Source of the DNA: Proteiniborus sp. MB09-C3
Lineage (GTDB): Bacteria; Bacillota; Clostridia; Tissierellales; Proteiniboraceae
Reading direction: 5' to 3'
Assembly (NCBI RefSeq): GCF_030263895.1
Contig: NZ_CP127161.1
Coordinates: 3,817,361 to 3,881,360 of the forward strand
DNA: 64,000 nt
The notes under the pieces were generated by a model. That model saw only the letters and a program-made list of their open reading frames with translations. It made no database searches and was not told where the DNA came from. Shown piece by piece: positions 55,320-64,000 of this stretch. Position 1 is the first letter of the stretch, and every line of letters starts with the position of its first letter. The position numbers and the translations under genes are program-made.

Positions 55320-57081
55320 TTATTTGATTAACTCAAAAACTGGGTTAATAATTTGCTGCATTACATCAATAAAACCGTAATCAGTTACTGCATATTCAGG
55401 TATAGCAGCTAGACATATAAAGGAAAGAAACATAAACGGAATGCTTATAGTACAGCCTAGTTCGTGGATTTTAGAATTCAATATTTTTTTCTGTGAAGCT
55501 AGTTCCCATGCATCTAAATCTGATAGCAGACCTAAAATAGGATACTCCACTTCGCAAATAACCTCACCATTGTTAACTAGGACCTGACCTCCTTGGATAT
55601 CTGCTATACGATTTACAGCAAGAGCCATGTCTTCAAAATTGGTTCCTAAAACTATTATATTGTGATTATCATGACCTACTGATGATGCAATCGCACCAGA
55701 TTTTAAATTAAACCCCCCCATAAAGGCCTTGCCAATATTTCCATTTTTCCCATGACGTTCTACCTGTGCTATGTATAAAATATCCTGTTCTAAATCGCAT
55801 TCAACAACTCCATCTTTAACAGGTAGTATAGCTTCCTGCCCAAATGTAATAGGTATCCAATCTAAAGTACGCATTACTTTTACTTTTGCTTCCTTAGCCT
55901 CTTTGTCCACCTTGATCATAAGGTCCTCAGCTGTAATTTTTTTAGACAATTTAATAGTGTTGAGAAGACAAGCTTTATGCTCTACCTTATCATAGCACTT
56001 GATTAGCTTGCTGTCTTCAACTACTAAATTTCCGCCTGATATTACAGACAATACCTTGAAGTCTTCTGGACCCTCTGAAATAATAATATCTGCACGTCTT
56101 CCAGGAGCCAAAGCTCCTATCTCTCTATCTAAATTAAATGCTCTTGCTGCATTTACAGTTACCATCTGTACAGCAGTAACAAAATCAATGCCATTTTTCA
56201 AAGCAGTACGTACAGCATCATCCAAATGTCCTCTTTCTACTGCATCAACAGTATGTAAATCATCCGTTACAATACTGCACATAGTTGAATCTAGCTTATG
56301 CTCTGTAATAGCCTTTAAACATTCTGTCATATTTCTCGCTGCTGAGCCCTCACGCATCATCAAATGACAACCTGCACGTAGTCTTTCAATTGCATCCTCT
56401 GTGCTAAGAGATTCATGATCAGTACTGACGCCCGCTGACATACAGGCATTCATAGCTGGTCCCTTCATCCTCCGGAAGATGTCCTTGAAGTGATTTTCCC
56501 ATAGACGAGGCTATTTCCATTGCTTTAATTAGTTCTGCATTTCCCTGCAGGAGATACGGTGCAACAATTTCAGATAGTCCCACTGCATCCCTATGACTAA
56601 GTGCCTTTTTTATGATTTCACTATTAAAGAAGCCTCCACTTGTTTCTAGTCCAGGAGCAAATGGTACATGAGAAGGCACTACAAAATAAATTTTAAGATC
56701 AGTTGCTTGTGCTTCATCTAGAACTGCTTCTATGGCTTCCAGTCCTCCAACAACACCAACCTCATGCATATCAGCCATTACTGCTGTAGTACCATGTGTC
56801 AGAACTATTTCAGCAAAACTCCTAATGCTCAAATTTGTGCTTTCAGGATGGATATGTCCATCAATAAAGCCTGGAAGAAGGTACTTACCTTTTGCATCAA
56901 TAATCTTAGTATCTTCGCCAATACAATATTTAATATCTCCTACTGCAGCTATTTTTCCGTTAGAAACCGCAACTCCACCATCATACACTTCTTTCGAATA
57001 AACATTAACAATTTTCCCGTTTACAACAGCTAAATCAGCTTTTTTCATTCCCATAGAAACAGTCACTAATTGTTTGTCCAT
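55320..57081 (-). pseudogene. ade: Adenine deaminase, broken by one frameshift
   Basis: The N-terminal part (56419-57081, 220 codons) contains PGFIDGHIHPEST and reaches GKSLQGHLPE, then runs into a short wrong-frame tail. The C-terminal part (55320-56468) resumes with MKGPAMNACMSAGVSTDHES. Removing one base from the CCTCC run near 56469 joins the two into a normal deaminase of about 585 residues with all expected motifs, including the later SVGHDNHNI. It is either a recent inactivating mutation or a sequencing error. The enzyme makes hypoxanthine from adenine. Confidence 0.88.
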
Positions 57082-57131
57082 TCTTAACCCTCCATTTTAA
57101 TTAATTTGTATTTTAATCTATAATACTATCC

Positions 57132-58490
57132 TTATATATATGGAAACCTATGAGGCAGCTGTATTCCAGCACGCTTATAAATCGCCGCTGCTCTTTTCTT
57201 AGCTTCATTTAAAATTGCACTTTCATCCACTGTCAATATTTTGCGCTCTCTCATAATCCACTTTCCATCGCATATGGTACTTTCAACATTAGATGAATGC
57301 ATAGAAGTAACTAGATTTGCAATATTATCGTGAAGAGGAAGCATCCCCGGAGAATCAGGATTTATGATTATCATATCGGCCTTTTTACCAACCTCAATAG
57401 AGCCAATACTATTTTCTTCAAGAATAGCCTTGGCGCCATTTACGGTAACCATCCTAATAATTTCCTCAGCCTTCATAATAGTAGGATCTAACCTCCAGCC
57501 CTTATGAATAAGAGAAGTAAGCCACATTTCATCAATTAGATCCATACGATTGCTAGATGGAGCTCCATCAGTTCCAAGAGTTACACAGATGCCCTCTTTA
57601 AGCATTCTTGGTATCTTAGCAAATCCAAGTACTCTCATTGCAGCAGCTGGATTGTGTGAAACCTTGACCTGCTTATCTCTAAAGATATCCACTTCCTCAT
57701 CAGTAAGCCAAACTGTATGAACTGCAAGAAAGTTTTTGTCAAGAACACCTAAGTTATCTAGATGTTTTACAATAGTAGCCCCTCTCGTTTCTAGTGCAAA
57801 TTCAACTTCCTCCTTTACTTCTGCCACATGCATATGTACACCTACACCATATTTATCTGCAAGCTCCTTAGTTTGAATAATCAAATCATCAGAGTTATTA
57901 AAAATAGTACGCAATCCAAACCAGACTTGAACACGGCCATCAGCGGTATTGTGAAACTTACGTAAATCCTCCTCCTGTTTTTCAAGCTCTTCTCGTGTTG
58001 TTTTCTGCCAACGTGCAGGTAAGCCTTCTCCACAATCCATGACTGATTTTGCAAGCTTGGCACGAATTCCAATCTCACCAACAGCCTTTGCCATACTGCT
58101 TACAAATTGTCCTCCTGGCTCTGCAAATGATGTAACCCCTGCTCTAATTTGCTCAAGACAGCAAAGTAATGTAGATATATATGAGTCTTCCTCAGTTAAA
58201 TTGCTTTCATATGGGAAAATGCGTTCATGTAACCAAGTCAAAAGGTTCACATCATCCCCAAGGCCTCTACCCAATTGCTGAGATGTGTGCACATGTGTAT
58301 TGATTAGACCCGGCATTATAATCTTTCCTTTAACATCAACAATCTCTGCATCAGAAGCTATCAAAGACTGTTCTACATCCCCTACTGCCTTTATCCTATC
58401 ATTCTCAATTAAAATACTTCCTTGGGTATATACCTGCTCTTTTTTGTTCATAGAAACTACAAAACCATTTTTTAACAATATCTGTCTCAT
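57132..58490 (-). CDS. Amidohydrolase of the TRZ/ATZ/MtaD family (nucleobase or nucleoside deaminase-like)
   Basis: 452 residues. Metal site: PGLINTHVHTSQ (H66 and H68), H in HMHVAEVKEE, H in LAVHTVWL and D in LGTDGAPSSNR. These are typical of enzymes that deaminate S-adenosylhomocysteine, methylthioadenosine, guanine derivatives or triazines. The exact substrate cannot be fixed. It sits 50 bases upstream of the broken ade, and a XRE-cupin regulator is divergent. Start: ATG after AAGGAGGAG. Confidence 0.82.
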   Translation of the reverse strand: MRQILLKNGFVVSMNKKEQVYTQGSILIENDRIKAVGDVEQSLIASDAEIVDVKGKIIMPGLINTHVHTSQQLGRGLGDDVNLLTWLHERIFPYESNLTEEDSYISTLLCCLEQIRAGVTSFAEPGGQFVSSMAKAVGEIGIRAKLAKSVMDCGEGLPARWQKTTREELEKQEEDLRKFHNTADGRVQVWFGLRTIFNNSDDLIIQTKELADKYGVGVHMHVAEVKEEVEFALETRGATIVKHLDNLGVLDKNFLAVHTVWLTDEEVDIFRDKQVKVSHNPAAAMRVLGFAKIPRMLKEGICVTLGTDGAPSSNRMDLIDEMWLTSLIHKGWRLDPTIMKAEEIIRMVTVNGAKAILEENSIGSIEVGKKADMIIINPDSPGMLPLHDNIANLVTSMHSSNVESTICDGKWIMRERKILTVDESAILNEAKKRAAAIYKRAGIQLPHRFPYI

Positions 58491-58595
58491 TCCATCTCCT
58501 CCTTAGCCTTAGTTTGATTAAAAATCTTCCAGAGCTTTATCTTAAATAAAACACCTCCTTGAACTTAATTCTGTTGTACGCTACAATAAAAAATG

Positions 58596-58623
58596 TTCAC
58601 TATTTTTAACATTCGCTATTTTT
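58596..58623. promoter_or_regulatory. Direct-repeat operator in the divergent promoter region
   Basis: TTCACTATTTTT (58596-58607) and TTCGCTATTTTT (58612-58623) recur with a 16-base period, 11 of 12 identical. A dyad AATGTT-N10-AACATT (58592-58613) overlaps them. They lie between the amidohydrolase and the XRE-cupin gene, which is where this regulator would act on both. The promoter hexamers here are not clear. Confidence 0.5.
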
Positions 58624-58718
58624 CGAAAATTTCCTCTAAATTTTTCAAATTTTATTTTATATGTTATTATTCTTGTATATGGTAATAATCAAAGGAGCTT
58701 TTAGAAAGGAGAGCAAAA

Positions 58719-59270
58719 TTGGACATAGGAAGCATAATAAAAAATAAGCGTTTAGAAAGAAAAATGTCACTTCGTGAGCTAGCTACTAAGACAGGGTTAT
58801 CTGCAAGTGCCATAAGTCAAATAGAAAATAATAAATCTATACCTAATATACTTACTGCTAAACAGCTAGCTGATGTTTTAGGTTTTTCGATTATTTCTTT
58901 TTTTCTTGATGATATAGATAGTAAAATTTCACTTGTACGAAAAGAGGAACGGAAAAAAATAATTCGCAACAAAAGCAAACATGGTAAATTAACAGAGGAA
59001 CTGCTCACTAAGGAAAAGAATGAAATTTTAGGCGGTTTAATTACTATCCCTCCTTTAGCTGATTCGGGTAATGAAGTAAGCCATAGTGGCGAAGAAATAG
59101 TATATGTACTTGAAGGCGAAGTAATGTATACTCTAGTAGGAGTTAATAGTTATACGCTTAGAGCAGGAGACACCCTGACATATCCTTGCTCTATTCCTCA
59201 CAAATGGTGTAACACCCACGACTCAAAGGAAGCAAAGATTTTGATGGTTGCTACATCAAAGGATTTTTAA
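58719..59270 (+). CDS. XRE-family HTH regulator with cupin domain
   Basis: 183 residues. The HTH (4-58) has MSLRELATKTGLSASAIS and QIENNKSIPNI. The cupin (105-180) has HSGEEIVYVLEGEVMYTL and a metal-site histidine in IPHKW near 165. This PuuR-like class senses small metabolites. TTG at 58719 follows AAAGGAGAG. It is divergent from the amidohydrolase/ade genes and probably controls this catabolic region. Confidence 0.9.
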   Translation: MDIGSIIKNKRLERKMSLRELATKTGLSASAISQIENNKSIPNILTAKQLADVLGFSIISFFLDDIDSKISLVRKEERKKIIRNKSKHGKLTEELLTKEKNEILGGLITIPPLADSGNEVSHSGEEIVYVLEGEVMYTLVGVNSYTLRAGDTLTYPCSIPHKWCNTHDSKEAKILMVATSKDF

Positions 59271-59280
59271 ATAAAAATGA

Positions 59281-59321
59281 CTCCCCTTAAGATAAATAAA
59301 AGCCTAATATCTTAAGGGGAG
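59281..59321. terminator. Bidirectional terminator between convergent genes
   Basis: Fourteen-base perfect arms CTCCCCTTAAGATA and TATCTTAAGGGGAG with a 13-base loop. T-rich tails follow on both strands (CATTTTTATTT on the minus strand). Confidence 0.85.
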
Positions 59322-59349
59322 AATACTTTTACCGCTGCTTCCTAAAAAA

Positions 59350-60036
59350 TTAGTTCTTCCTTTCAGCTTTGATATTTTGTTTTTGGCCTTTGTTGTGTAT
59401 CAATATATTTATCAGTATAGTCAGAATAATAGTTAGAAAAGTCTTCAAATATCCTGGAAGGAAATTTAGGTTTATTATGAGGAAAGAAACTGTAATAGCT
59501 ATTATTCCAGATTTATAGTTTATAAGAGCAAATTGAGCAAATATGGCGCCAAATAAAGCTGGAACAATATAGCTAAGCAGTTCTATAAAACTGCTGGGCA
59601 GAACTTTAAGTGCACTTACTCCCCCTATGACTAATATAGCTAAAAATAAAGTATTAACCAGAGTTGATGATATAGCTCCTATAGTTGATATAATATCTTC
59701 CTTTGGTGTTCCTTGTTCTGCGCTTACAGCAGCTTTAGCAGCTAATACGCTAGGTAATCTCATGTTTTTGATATTGCCAGTAAGTGAAGACATATATGTT
59801 GCTGCTGGTCCCATAAGCAAAATGTAAGTCATTAAATCAGCTAAATTTACCCAGGTATGTCCAACCATTGCAGCCACTCCTAGAAATCCAGTAAAAATCC
59901 GATCCCATCCTGGATGATATCCTTTAAAAAAGCTCAAATATACAGCATATACAAAGCTAAAAACTATACCTAAACCTAATGTCAATTGACCCCAAAAATG
60001 TACTTTCTTATAATAATCCTTTGCAGAGCTTTCCAT
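59350..60036 (-). CDS. Multi-pass membrane protein, partner of the DUF5058 protein
   Basis: 228 residues with about six membrane segments (17-37, 45-78, 118-140, 150-170, 172-190, 192-212). I do not recognise a named family with certainty. It lies 16 bases after the DUF5058-like gene and just beyond an M20 amidohydrolase remnant, a neighbourhood that suggests the two membrane proteins form one transporter for an amide or nucleobase-like compound. Confidence 0.65.
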   Translation of the reverse strand: MESSAKDYYKKVHFWGQLTLGLGIVFSFVYAVYLSFFKGYHPGWDRIFTGFLGVAAMVGHTWVNLADLMTYILLMGPAATYMSSLTGNIKNMRLPSVLAAKAAVSAEQGTPKEDIISTIGAISSTLVNTLFLAILVIGGVSALKVLPSSFIELLSYIVPALFGAIFAQFALINYKSGIIAITVSFLIINLNFLPGYLKTFLTIILTILINILIHNKGQKQNIKAERKN

Positions 60037-60052
60037 AACCTGTTCTCCCCCT

Positions 60053-60763
60053 CTAAGGAATCATAGCAACAACAATTACTGAAATAATAATAGAAAATGC
60101 AAGTGACCATTCCTTAACCCATAGAATTTTAAACTTCTCTCCAAGCTTTGTAACAACTAACACTGTTAAGAATGCAACTGCCACAGCAACTAAGTTCTTG
60201 TTACCTTTTTTTGCATAATCTAAAGAAAAATAGCCAAAGGATGCTAAGGAAGCACTAATTCCAATAATTTTTGCTAGATTCCTTTTATTAATTACTTTTT
60301 TACTTATATTCGATAATGATTTAGTAAATATAAGGGGCATAATGAGCATACAGCTACCTCCTAAACTCATTACCCAAACAGAGCATGTATAAGCAATAAG
60401 ACTATAGTCTGGTGAGTTTATGCTAGTGCCAAGTGCAGCTGCGCCAAGCTCAGCAGCTGAAGCTTCAAATGTCGCATTGCCTATTACGCTTAACCGTGCC
60501 AGAGTTAGAGGGCCACCTATCTGCGCTACTAATCCTAATCCAACTATAAATATTGAAAGTGCAGGACCAACTGTAGTTATAATTCCTGATTTGAATGCTT
60601 TTTTTATTTCACTTGAAGAAATACCAAACTCTTTTCTATAATTTAAACTAATTTTAGAAAATACAAAAGTCTGAAAAAATACAAGCACTACTATGAGTAA
60701 GCAAAATATCCATGCAGCAGCACTATTGGCAACTTGCATCACTTGATCATGCAGAGTCATCAC
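60053..60763 (-). CDS. DUF5058-like membrane protein
   Basis: 236 residues with six or so membrane segments and a conserved central region: GPALSIFIVGLGLVAQIGGP near 61-80, NATFEASAAELGAAALG near 92-108. It matches my memory of DUF5058 proteins, found beside M20 peptidases. Presumed transporter component; function unproven. Intact, in contrast to the genes just upstream. Confidence 0.7.
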   Translation of the reverse strand: MMTLHDQVMQVANSAAAWIFCLLIVVLVFFQTFVFSKISLNYRKEFGISSSEIKKAFKSGIITTVGPALSIFIVGLGLVAQIGGPLTLARLSVIGNATFEASAAELGAAALGTSINSPDYSLIAYTCSVWVMSLGGSCMLIMPLIFTKSLSNISKKVINKRNLAKIIGISASLASFGYFSLDYAKKGNKNLVAVAVAFLTVLVVTKLGEKFKILWVKEWSLAFSIIISVIVVAMIP

Positions 60764-60900
60764 ATCACCTCTTTATATGCCATAATTATATTGCAGTCTT
60801 TATATATGAATATTTGATATCATAAAGCTTTTATATGATTAGTCGTTTATATGGTTTACTGTGAGTTTAAGAAATAATCTATATTGTCTATAAAATACTC

Positions 60901-62317
60901 TTATTCTTGACCTGGTTTAATATTTTTAGGAAGCGGACATGTATATGGATATAAATTTAACTGTTCATTGTACTCTTTTTTCGCTCTCTCCAGAAGGTCT
61001 GAATCGGTCAATATATCTAATGCCATCATTGCTATAGCTTGTCCTGCACATAACATGCCTTTATGTCCTATGCTCATTCCAGAAGATACTACCTGCTGCC
61101 ATGAATGATTAGCAGTACCAATAGGCTGAGCTGCTATAAAGAATTGGCACATAGGAGCTTGCCAGCTTACATCACCTGAATTCGTTGAATAAGGAGAAAT
61201 TATACCCTCTGTCATATTTGATGAAATCTCATCATGAAGAGTTTTCTCAGCAACCTTGCTGTCAGATATACCGTAAGGAATCAACGATTTGACTTTGTCT
61301 GCAACAGTTATTCCTTTGCTTAGCTTTTCTGCAAAAACCTTATCTTCCTCTGTAAACTTAGGAGGACCTACTTTATTAAGATTTATCAAGGCTCTTTCAG
61401 AAAGTACCTTATTAGGCAAAGTATCAGATGAAGCACTGATAAGTCTTATATCTACTGTAGTCTCAGTAGCCATTGCCATTCCTTCTGCAATTTTATTCAT
61501 TCGACTATATATTTACTTCACTTCACCTCTTTTTTGGAGCACGGATATAGTACCAAATCTCAGCTAATTCTGGGACAATATTAGGAGCTACTCCGCCCTT
61601 TGTTATAATTGAATGCATTCTAACATCTGGAGTAACATGTTCTCTTAAATAATTGACACCTACATCCATCAACACAGCCGCATCTAAAGCGCTTCTTCCT
61701 AAGTGAGGGTTGGTGCCTGCATGAGATGTCTTTCCATGAAATACATACTTAACTGAATACATAGATAACGCAGGAGATAGACTTACATAGGATACATTTA
61801 CAGGATGCCATCTGACAATAGCATCTATTCCATCAAATACATTATCACGTACCATAAATTACTTTTGCTGCTCCTCCTTCTTCAGCTGGACAATCCAAAG
61901 TACTTTATCCTGCCTTTAATATCTAGTTTTTCCATAACTTTTTTAGAAGCAATAGCTGCAGCCATGCTTCCTACACCTAGCAGATTATGTCCGCATCCAT
62001 GGCCTGAACCACTCGTAGGTTCTTTTGTAGTAGATATTTTATGTCCCATGTTTGGGAGAGCATCATATTCTCCTATCATAGCTATAACTGGTCCCTGTCC
62101 ATTAGCCCATTCCGCAGTAAATGCAGTCTCGATTTCTAAGCTACCCTTTAGCAATTTTAAATCCTTCCTTCTCAAATTTCATTAATTAAAGTCTCACTAG
62201 ACTCAACTTCTTGAAATTTAGTCTCGGCAATACTCCAAATTCTATCACTTATATCAGTAACTTTTTTTTCGTTATCACAAAACCATTGTTTTATGAGAGC
62301 TTATCAACATTATCCAT
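60901..62317 (-). pseudogene. abgB: M20 amidohydrolase (AbgB-like), multiply frameshifted
   Basis: Pieces of one M20-family enzyme can be followed across three frames. KQWFCDNEKKVTDISDRIW is near 62290-62230. GEYDALPNMGHK and GSGHGCGHNLLGVGSMAAA (metal site) lie in 61882-62175. TSHAGTNPHLGRSALDA is in 61523-61855, and HSWQQVVSSGMSIGHKGML in 60901-61500. Single-base shifts occur near 62170-62190, near 61895 and 61857, and in an A-run near 61533, plus a TAA nonsense codon near 61514. Total length without lesions would be about 470 residues, normal for AbgB. The start is probably the ATG at 62317. Confidence 0.85.
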
Positions 62318-62384
62318 TATTAAGCTTATTCATACAACAATAATACACTCCTTTTATAATACATATTTTATGTGCTTTGGCCCA

Positions 62385-62864
62385 TCAGAAGCTATAATCC
62401 TCATAAAAAAGTCCTGCAATAACTGCGCATATAATTCCAATTGCACAGTTAATTAAATATTTGTTGCTGGGTACATCTGCAACAGCCAAAACTCTACCAA
62501 TAAACTGAACCTGGCTTCCTATGCATAAAATCATCGGTAGTATAATAGTTGCCTGTTTTTGCATCAATGAGAATACCATTAGCTGCGAGAGAAGCAGCAG
62601 CCGCACAACCTCCAGATAGAGCCATAAAAAGAAGTTAACAGAGCCATCATTGAACTTCCCCTGGAAGTCCAAATACTGCCATGATAGGTGTAAATAATTT
62701 TCCTACTATATCAAGAATGCCTGTAACCTTTAATACTTCAATTGCAGAATACCCTAAAACAACGCCAGGCAACAAAGCATTTAAACCACAGATTGAATGC
62801 CTTTCCTAGCACCAATCAAAAATATGTCTATAAACCCAACCTTTTTCTCACTTACATTACTCAT
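62385..62864 (-). pseudogene. yjiG: YjiG-like membrane protein, frameshifted
   Basis: ATG at 62864 opens SNVSEKKVGFIDIFLIGARK, then an extra T in GTGGTTTAAATG gives a stop; the next frame continues NALLPGVVLGYSAIEVLKVT to LPGE. A further shift leads to the C-terminal part GSQVQFIGRVLAVADVPSNK and the end at 62385. The order of motifs and the restored length (about 155) match YjiG of the YjiG/YjiH (spore-maturation-like) pair. Confidence 0.75.
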
Positions 62865-62942
62865 TTCATAACACTCCTTGTCTATTATTGATTTTATATA
62901 GGCCATATTGCTTTCTTTGTACTCATCATGGCATATTGTTAT

Positions 62943-63610
62943 TTATGCTTCTGCGGGAGCTTTCTTAGTCTTGCCTTCAAGCATATTTACATATAGTCTC
63001 ATGATATTGCCTGCTAAAAATTTTAGAACCATTATAAGAAACAGAATTACTCCAGCTGCAACAGTTAAATATGGGAACTAACAAAGCACCAGAATTTACT
63101 ATACAACATCCTATTATTTGTGCAGCCCCAACGAATTCATAACTTAAGCAATATGTCTCTTTCTTTTTCTGATATAACACCTTTATCTAGTAAATCTCTT
63201 GCAACAGCGGCACCAGTATCAGAGCTTTGCCAATTTGATACAATAGCTAATGTGGCCGATCCCCGGAACACCTAAAATAGGCTTTGATATTGGAGTTAAC
63301 AATTTTTTGAGCTGCTGCAAGTCCTTTGTAGTGTTCAATAATTGTAACAAATGTTACTGCCATAAATACACCTGGAGCAATGGTTAAGGATTGAAAAAAT
63401 CCTCCTCTTACACCATAGCCTCCTGCTCCCATTATCCCAGGTCTAGCCCCTTCAGCTATGGTTCCAAATTCTCCAATTAAAGTCTGAAGATCTAGTACTC
63501 TTAATGGACTTTCCATTTTGCCAAATATACCTGAGAAAAATAATACTTGCAATCAATAATGATATATATCCACCTATGCCATTACCTTATACTTTCTTGT
63601 TTTCTTCCAC
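62943..63610 (-). pseudogene. yjiH: YjiH-like membrane protein, frameshifted
   Basis: A GTG at 63610 preceded by GAGGAGG starts VEENKK, but the frame breaks within seven codons. Further pieces are GIFGKMESPLRVLDLQTLIG and GEFGTIAEGARPGIMGAGGY (63247-63552). After another shift come PILGVPG-like and nucleoside-recognition-like segments, ending KAPAEA at 62943. Restored length is about 222 residues, as expected for YjiH. It is the first gene of the decayed yjiH-yjiG-abgB series. Confidence 0.7.
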
Positions 63611-64000
63611 TGTATGACCTCCTCTGTAATTTATTTTTTCTTAGTAATCACTTTTCACCAAGCTTATAAACCCTCTTGTTCTCACAGTCCAATTAATTAC
63701 CATCTATCTCTGACTTCTCATAATATTTTAAATTTTTTTGCAAAAAATAGTTCTTACTATATATAATCCTGTTGTGTAAATGTAGAAGATTTGGTAAAAT
63801 ATTATCATAAAAGATTTGTTGCCTGCAAGCTTTATGATAATTTGCTGAATTTTTGATGCTATTTTTTTGATGTTTCAATATTTGAAACAGTATTTTGAAT
63901 TGCTCATCCTTAGTGTGCAATCCTTTTGTTCTCACACACCTTTTTAAAATATTTTTTCGCTAATCGCGTACTTTAATTTTATGATATATCGCCATTAGCG
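63611..64000. other. Upstream region of the decayed operon
   Basis: 390 AT-rich bases. An 80-codon minus-strand frame (63693-63935) opens with GTG but has a poor ribosome site and no recognised domain. It may be a decayed regulator fragment. No clear promoter or hairpin was found. Confidence 0.35.

Noticed and set aside
63693..63935. 80-codon minus-strand frame upstream of the decayed yjiH
   Set aside because: Poor ribosome site and no recognisable domain; at most a decayed fragment, reported only as part of the upstream region.
1..64000. CRISPR arrays, rRNA, tRNA and insertion-sequence ends
   Set aside because: No regularly spaced repeats, no cloverleaf or rRNA landmarks, and no transposase with terminal inverted repeats were seen on either strand.

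Overview
The window is low-GC DNA with Gram-positive style signals: strong AGGAGG-type ribosome binding sites, TTG and GTG starts, and TTGACA/TATAAT promoters. It carries a Spo0E-like phosphatase, a SpoIIE-type phosphatase, a CcpA-type cre site and a PTS operon. I read it as the chromosome of an anaerobic, probably spore-forming member of the Clostridia/Tissierellia. No rRNA, tRNA or CRISPR array was seen.

Layout. 1-4734: 5' part of a very large secreted PHP-domain protein (minus strand, runs off the left edge). 5.0-8.6 kb: a YibE/F membrane protein, then a MerR-type regulator with two HTH domains and an ABC exporter. 8.8-15.8 kb: sbcCD and an unusual fusion of a class III aminotransferase with an acyl-ACP-reductase-like domain. 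16.0-20.8 kb: a SpoIIE-type phosphatase, a DUF4438 protein, a 45-residue protein and a membrane-anchored UDP-sugar 4,6-dehydratase. 21.0-25.9 kb: a sugar operon (PTS IICB, RpiR regulator, GH4 phospho-glycosidase, NagA-like deacetylase) behind a cre box. 26.1-30.0 kb: a defence island with a DarT/DarG pair in reversed order and an antiviral-type reverse transcriptase with a structured 5' non-coding region. 30.1-53.3 kb: an exopolysaccharide locus on the minus strand, starting from a promoter flanked by inverted operators. 53.5-55.2 kb: fabZ, an auxin-efflux-type carrier and a Spo0E-like gene. 55.3-63.6 kb: a nucleobase/amidohydrolase region in which several genes are broken.

The most exciting candidate is the reverse transcriptase locus (28.4-30.0 kb). 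It resembles a DRT2-type defence system. The gene has a YCDD active site and is preceded by about 310 nt with its own TTGAAG-N17-TATAAT promoter and three strong stem-loops. On the opposite strand, the one with the sequence of a cDNA of that RNA, there is a stop-free frame of 62 codons with a perfectly placed AGGAGG and ATG. On the same strand, TTGACT and TATAAT lie in the wrong order in the genome. They would form a promoter only if the segment were copied as a tandem array with a unit of about 114-117 nt, a length that also keeps the frame open. This is what would be expected of a never-ending ORF made by rolling reverse transcription.

Other notable points are a three-gene module inside the polysaccharide locus (B12-dependent mutase-like protein, opine dehydrogenase-like protein, ATP-grasp ligase) that may make and attach an unusual amino-acid substituent, and the aminotransferase/reductase fusion, which may turn acyl thioesters into long-chain amines.
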